Shown piece after piece: positions 60,958 through 64,000 of a DNA stretch of 64,000 nucleotides. Each line of letters begins with the position of its first letter. Positions within the stretch are counted from its first letter, which is position 1. The stretch is taken from positions 1-64,000 of the forward strand of contig JAGCUN010000030.1 in assembly GCA_017962845.1 (NCBI GenBank). Direction: 5' to 3'. This DNA comes from Bacteroidales bacterium. Lineage in GTDB: Bacteria; Bacteroidota; Bacteroidia; Bacteroidales; WCHB1-69. The position numbers and the translations under genes are program-made. The notes under the pieces are model-generated. The model saw nothing but the letters and a program-made list of their open reading frames with translations, searched no databases and was not told the DNA's origin.

Positions 60958-62216
60958 AACTCGTCCTCCACGGCACGTTTGATGTACACCTTGTCGCCGC
61001 GGCGCACCGGCACTTCCGTCGGGATGGAGCACACTTCACCTTTCTTCACCTCAGGAACCGGTTCCAGATGCAGTCTAACCTCCTTTACCACAGTTTCATA
61101 AACGCCTGTTGTAGCCCCTTCGATGACGATGATATCGCCGACGGCAAAGCCGCCGCCTTCCAGTGTGATTTCGGCCACCGAGAGTTTGCCGAAGAAGTTG
61201 GTCACTTTACCGATATGGGTGCGCACGGTGGTGGCGTGCGAGCCGTAGCGTTCCGACCATTCGCCCATCGTTCTTCCCAAATAATAACCATCCCAGAAAC
61301 CACGGTTGAAGACCGTACGCAGACGTTCCGTCCAACCGGCAATCTTCTCCAGAGAAAAATTCCCATCCAGAACGGCCTGCACCGCCTCGTGGTAGCACTC
61401 GGTTGTAACTTTGACATAGTCGGCGGAGCGGCCACGGCCTTCAATCTTAAAAATCCCCACCCCAGCTTTCATCATCTTGTCGATAAAACCAATGGTACAC
61501 AAGTCTTTAGGCGACATGATATACTGGTTATCCACCTCCAATTCGAGGTCGGTTTCCTTATCTTTTACGATGTAACCCCTGCGACAGGGCTGCAAGCACG
61601 CACCTCTGTTGGCGGGGAAATTGTAGTTGTCGAGACTGAGGTAGCACTTGCCCGAAACCGCCATGCAGAGCGCGCCATGCACGAACATCTCCACCCGCAC
61701 GAGTTCGCCGCCGGGACCACAGATGCCATCCTCACGGATCTGGCGGATGATGTCAGCGGCCTGAGCGAGAGCCACTTCACGGCCCAAAACCACCACATCG
61801 GCGAACTGCGCATAGAAGCGTACCGCCTCCACGTTGGTGATGTTGCACTGCGTGGAGATATGGACTTCCAGCCCCACTTTCCTACAATAAGTAATCACTG
61901 CCATGTCGGAGGCAATGATGGCCGACACCCCGCACTGTTTCGCACAGTCGAGCAGCCGATGCACATCCGCTATCTCATCATTATAAATAATGGTATTAAC
62001 AGTGAGATACGATTTCACATCATGCTGGCGGCAGATGTCGGCAATATTTTGGAGGTCGTCGAGGGTAAAATTGGCGGCAGAGCGGGAGCGCATATTCATC
62101 TTTCCCACCCCGAAATACACAGAACCCGCCCCTGCCTGGATGGCAGCGGTAAGGGCTTCATACGACCCTACGGGCGACATAATTTCGATAGGCTGAAAGA
62201 GCGATTTTTCAGACAT
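60954..62216 (-). CDS. U32 family peptidase-like protein (YegQ/TrhP type)
   Basis: This 420-residue protein of the U32 family opens IEIMSPVGSYEALTAAIQAG and has the core VHISTQCNITN, VVVLGREVAL, ELVRVEMFVHGALCMAVSGK, the cysteine-rich NRGACLQPCRRGY, and MSPKDLCTIGFIDKMMKAGV then FKIEGRGRSADYV. A small β-barrel follows at about 330-420. In E. coli the relatives TrhP (YegQ) take part in tRNA 5-hydroxyuridine formation; older names call the family collagenase-like protease. The cysteines may bind an Fe-S cluster. It lies 21 bases after the glycosyltransferase gene on the same strand. Confidence 0.85.
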   Translation of the reverse strand: MSEKSLFQPIEIMSPVGSYEALTAAIQAGAGSVYFGVGKMNMRSRSAANFTLDDLQNIADICRQHDVKSYLTVNTIIYNDEIADVHRLLDCAKQCGVSAIIASDMAVITYCRKVGLEVHISTQCNITNVEAVRFYAQFADVVVLGREVALAQAADIIRQIREDGICGPGGELVRVEMFVHGALCMAVSGKCYLSLDNYNFPANRGACLQPCRRGYIVKDKETDLELEVDNQYIMSPKDLCTIGFIDKMMKAGVGIFKIEGRGRSADYVKVTTECYHEAVQAVLDGNFSLEKIAGWTERLRTVFNRGFWDGYYLGRTMGEWSERYGSHATTVRTHIGKVTNFFGKLSVAEITLEGGGFAVGDIIVIEGATTGVYETVVKEVRLHLEPVPEVKKGEVCSIPTEVPVRRGDKVYIKRAVEDEF

Positions 62217-62237
62217 ATATAATTAATTACTAATAAT

Positions 62238-64000
62238 TTACAAATTATCACCCAACTTACGGAAGCCACGGACAAGCGTCACCAGATCGGTTTTTGCGGT
62301 ATAGTCGCGGGCATAGAGCTGGTCAGATTTCGATAGCATCTCATCCGTAAACTGGCAGCCTCGAAAAGCGTCGGTGGGACGCAGCACCCCAGGTTTGAGT
62401 TGAGAGAGAGGGCCTTCGGCATAGACTTTCGACAAGCCCACCCAGGATTTTCCACCCGCTAACACGCTGAAAATGTTGCTAACCAATCCGCCTTTATCTT
62501 TCACAAACCAGATGTCGATACCGATAAACAGCAGGAGAATGATAGCGGTCACCACGTCAAAGGCACGTTTTTTACGACGGTTGGCGGGTTGGGTGATGGA
62601 GTGCAGGTCGATGGTAAATGCGGCTTCTGGCGAGAAAATCGAGCTGCTGCCGATGACCGCCATACTACCTTCAGGAGCGATTTTGAACTCCATCTGCCCG
62701 GCTGGCAGCTGGCACATCAGGTCGATAATCTGTTCGGAAGAAAGGTTTTTGGAGCAGAAGATGACCTCGTTGATACGGTAGAGTGTCAGCAATTCACTGA
62801 TTTGCAAGATATTGCCGATAGCTGGCGGCGTGGTAGTTCTAGTCTCTGTGTCGGTCGCGATGATACCGCAGAAGCTGCACTTGTTGTCCATCATCCTGAC
62901 AATGTTGAGCACTCGTTCAGCCTCATCGGCGCTGCCCACCACGGCCACGCGCCTCAGTTCCGAGGGTTTTGATCCTGACATGCCGTGCGGCAGCAGTTTG
63001 GCGATAGAGCGCAGGAGGTTGACGGCGATCAGCGTCCACATCGTTCCCAACAGGATGACGGCGCGGGAGAATCGCAGCGACTCGGGCAGGAGGGCATAGA
63101 CGAGCAGTATGGCCACCGTGCCGAGGGCGATACCCTGGCTGGCACGGGCCGCACCGAAGGGACGTTTGTAGCCCTTGCAGATCCACACCGACAGCAGCCA
63201 TACCAAAATATAGAGCGGCAGCACGGCATAAAAATAGTGGTGTGGGAACGCGCTCTCGCGCCCGGCCAATACGGTATGGTTCCAATATTGTGCCAGGAAG
63301 AAAAGACCGGCATAGGCCACCAAAGCATCAGCGGCAGGCAGCAGCAGCCGGCTAAGAATCCTCTTCAAGGCTGCCAACGACGCTCTGAACCATATCGCAC
63401 AGTTAATCAAAAAGTTGAATAATTTCGCATTATTTTTGGAGAAGTGCTTGGAGGCGAAAATCTGCATGGCCTTATAAAACACATGCACATAGTTCAGACT
63501 TCCTTTCTTCGTACTTTCACCTTTATAATGAATGATGCGGGTCTTGGGGAAATAGTAGTTTTTATAACCGCCTTTTAAAATCCTGTACGACAGGTCGATA
63601 TCCTCTCCATACATGAAATAGTCCTCGTCGAGCAGTCCAATCTTGTCGAGCACGCTACGACGCAGCAGCATGAAGGCGCCGGACAGCACCTCCACGGAAT
63701 GAATCTCATCGTTGCTGAGGTAGGTAAGATGGTAGGTGCCGAATTTGCGGGAGTGGGGGAAAAGTTTGGAGAGGCCGAACAGTTTGTAGAAGGCGACGGA
63801 GGGGAGCGGGATGCCGCGTTTTGACTCGGGGAGGAACTCGCCTTGTCCGTTCACCATCTTCACACCGAGGCCGCCCGCGTCGGGAGTGGCATCCATGAAG
63901 GCGAGGCACTTCTCGAAGGTGTCCTCCTCCACCACGGTGTCGGGGTTGAGCAGCAGCACATATTCGCCGGTGGATTCGCGGATGGCCTGGTTGTTGGCCT
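62238..64000 (-). CDS. GT2 glycosyltransferase fused to a WcaJ-like membrane module (5' end outside window)
   Basis: At least 587 residues are visible; the reading frame is open to the right edge, where ANNQAIRESTGEYVLLLNPD shows the interior of a family 2 glycosyltransferase. The GT2 part (to about residue 200) resembles rhamnosyltransferases: SGAFMLLRRSVLDKIGLLDE and DYFMYGEDIDLSYRIL. It is followed by about four membrane helices and a Rossmann-like domain (RRVAVVGSADEAERVLNIVR, INEVIFCSKNLSSEQIIDLM) as in polyprenyl glycosylphosphotransferases. The end has KRAFDVVTAIILLLFIGIDI but lacks the FKQ-R-G and KFRSM motifs of the catalytic domain. It probably works in surface polysaccharide synthesis, with the second half a non-catalytic relic. 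Confidence 0.82.
   Translation of the reverse strand, partial: ANNQAIRESTGEYVLLLNPDTVVEEDTFEKCLAFMDATPDAGGLGVKMVNGQGEFLPESKRGIPLPSVAFYKLFGLSKLFPHSRKFGTYHLTYLSNDEIHSVEVLSGAFMLLRRSVLDKIGLLDEDYFMYGEDIDLSYRILKGGYKNYYFPKTRIIHYKGESTKKGSLNYVHVFYKAMQIFASKHFSKNNAKLFNFLINCAIWFRASLAALKRILSRLLLPAADALVAYAGLFFLAQYWNHTVLAGRESAFPHHYFYAVLPLYILVWLLSVWICKGYKRPFGAARASQGIALGTVAILLVYALLPESLRFSRAVILLGTMWTLIAVNLLRSIAKLLPHGMSGSKPSELRRVAVVGSADEAERVLNIVRMMDNKCSFCGIIATDTETRTTTPPAIGNILQISELLTLYRINEVIFCSKNLSSEQIIDLMCQLPAGQMEFKIAPEGSMAVIGSSSIFSPEAAFTIDLHSITQPANRRKKRAFDVVTAIILLLFIGIDIWFVKDKGGLVSNIFSVLAGGKSWVGLSKVYAEGPLSQLKPGVLRPTDAFRGCQFTDEMLSKSDQLYARDYTAKTDLVTLVRGFRKLGDNL

Noticed and set aside
61068..62222. 384-codon plus-strand open frame
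   Set aside because: It is antisense to the well-supported U32 gene and has no recognisable domain; the frame is open because of the codon use of the opposite strand.

Overview
The window reads as chromosomal DNA of a Bacteroidota bacterium, most likely order Bacteroidales. The evidence is the promoter type (TAnnTTTG -7 boxes before most transcription units, usually without a Shine-Dalgarno), type IX secretion (T9SS) C-terminal sorting domains on two secreted proteins, Bat proteins, a Bacteroides-type membrane pyrophosphatase, and the acpP-fabF-rnc and xer-hpf gene groups. I cannot place it to genus. The T9SS tails and several unusual gene arrangements suggest an uncultured relative rather than Bacteroides itself.

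Layout. 0-3.4 kb is a decayed accessory region: the 3' end of nifJ, then remnants of a KilA-N gene, an unidentified gene, an AAA/DUF4143 ATPase gene and a small secreted-protein gene, and one intact RhuM gene. 3.5-7.4 kb holds secreted proteins: a TonB_C-containing protein with a duplicated flanking domain, and a C10 cysteine protease with a T9SS tail. 7.4-16.3 kb is mostly housekeeping: rluE, tRNA-Ser, a nitrilase-family amidase, a secreted nuclease/phosphatase, a TonB protein with a cysteine-rich N-terminus, fructose-bisphosphate aldolase, and a minus-strand operon rsmI-type methylase / TGS-uridine-kinase-like protein / miaA / helical-repeat protein. 16.4-18.3 kb is a repeat-rich island: four copies of a 35-bp repeat, palindrome clusters and two orphan envelope genes. 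18.3-25.6 kb is a minus-strand replication/repair block: dnaB-smpB-recR-metal transporter behind a large AddA-like helicase-nuclease, with DnaA-box-like 9-mers just upstream of dnaB.

25.7-36.3 kb: nucleosidase-xer-hpf, then murD-polA (convergent with recX), a large fibronectin-type T9SS protein, and a divergent helix-hairpin-helix membrane protein. 36.4-45.2 kb: membrane pyrophosphatase, an Fe-S DUF362 lipoprotein, recF, acpP-fabF-rnc and a PQQ-type beta-propeller lipoprotein. 45.2-51.2 kb: a minus-strand tRNA operon Thr-Tyr-Gly, then a sodium symporter, nth, a RelA/SpoT homologue and a convergent corA. 51.3-64 kb: a solitary AbiEi-type antitoxin-like gene, a fused batB-batC gene, batD, an RlmL-type methyltransferase, two TPR paralogues, a DedA protein, aroE, a U32 protein and a glycosyltransferase that runs off the right edge.

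I found no CRISPR array, intact transposase, rRNA or phage module. The most interesting signals are the 35-bp repeat family, the BatB-BatC fusion, the loss of proofreading residues in DNA polymerase I, the internal duplication around the TonB_C domain, the DnaA-box pair before dnaB, the mini-palindrome clusters and the tRNA relic of an ancestral tRNA-tuf operon.
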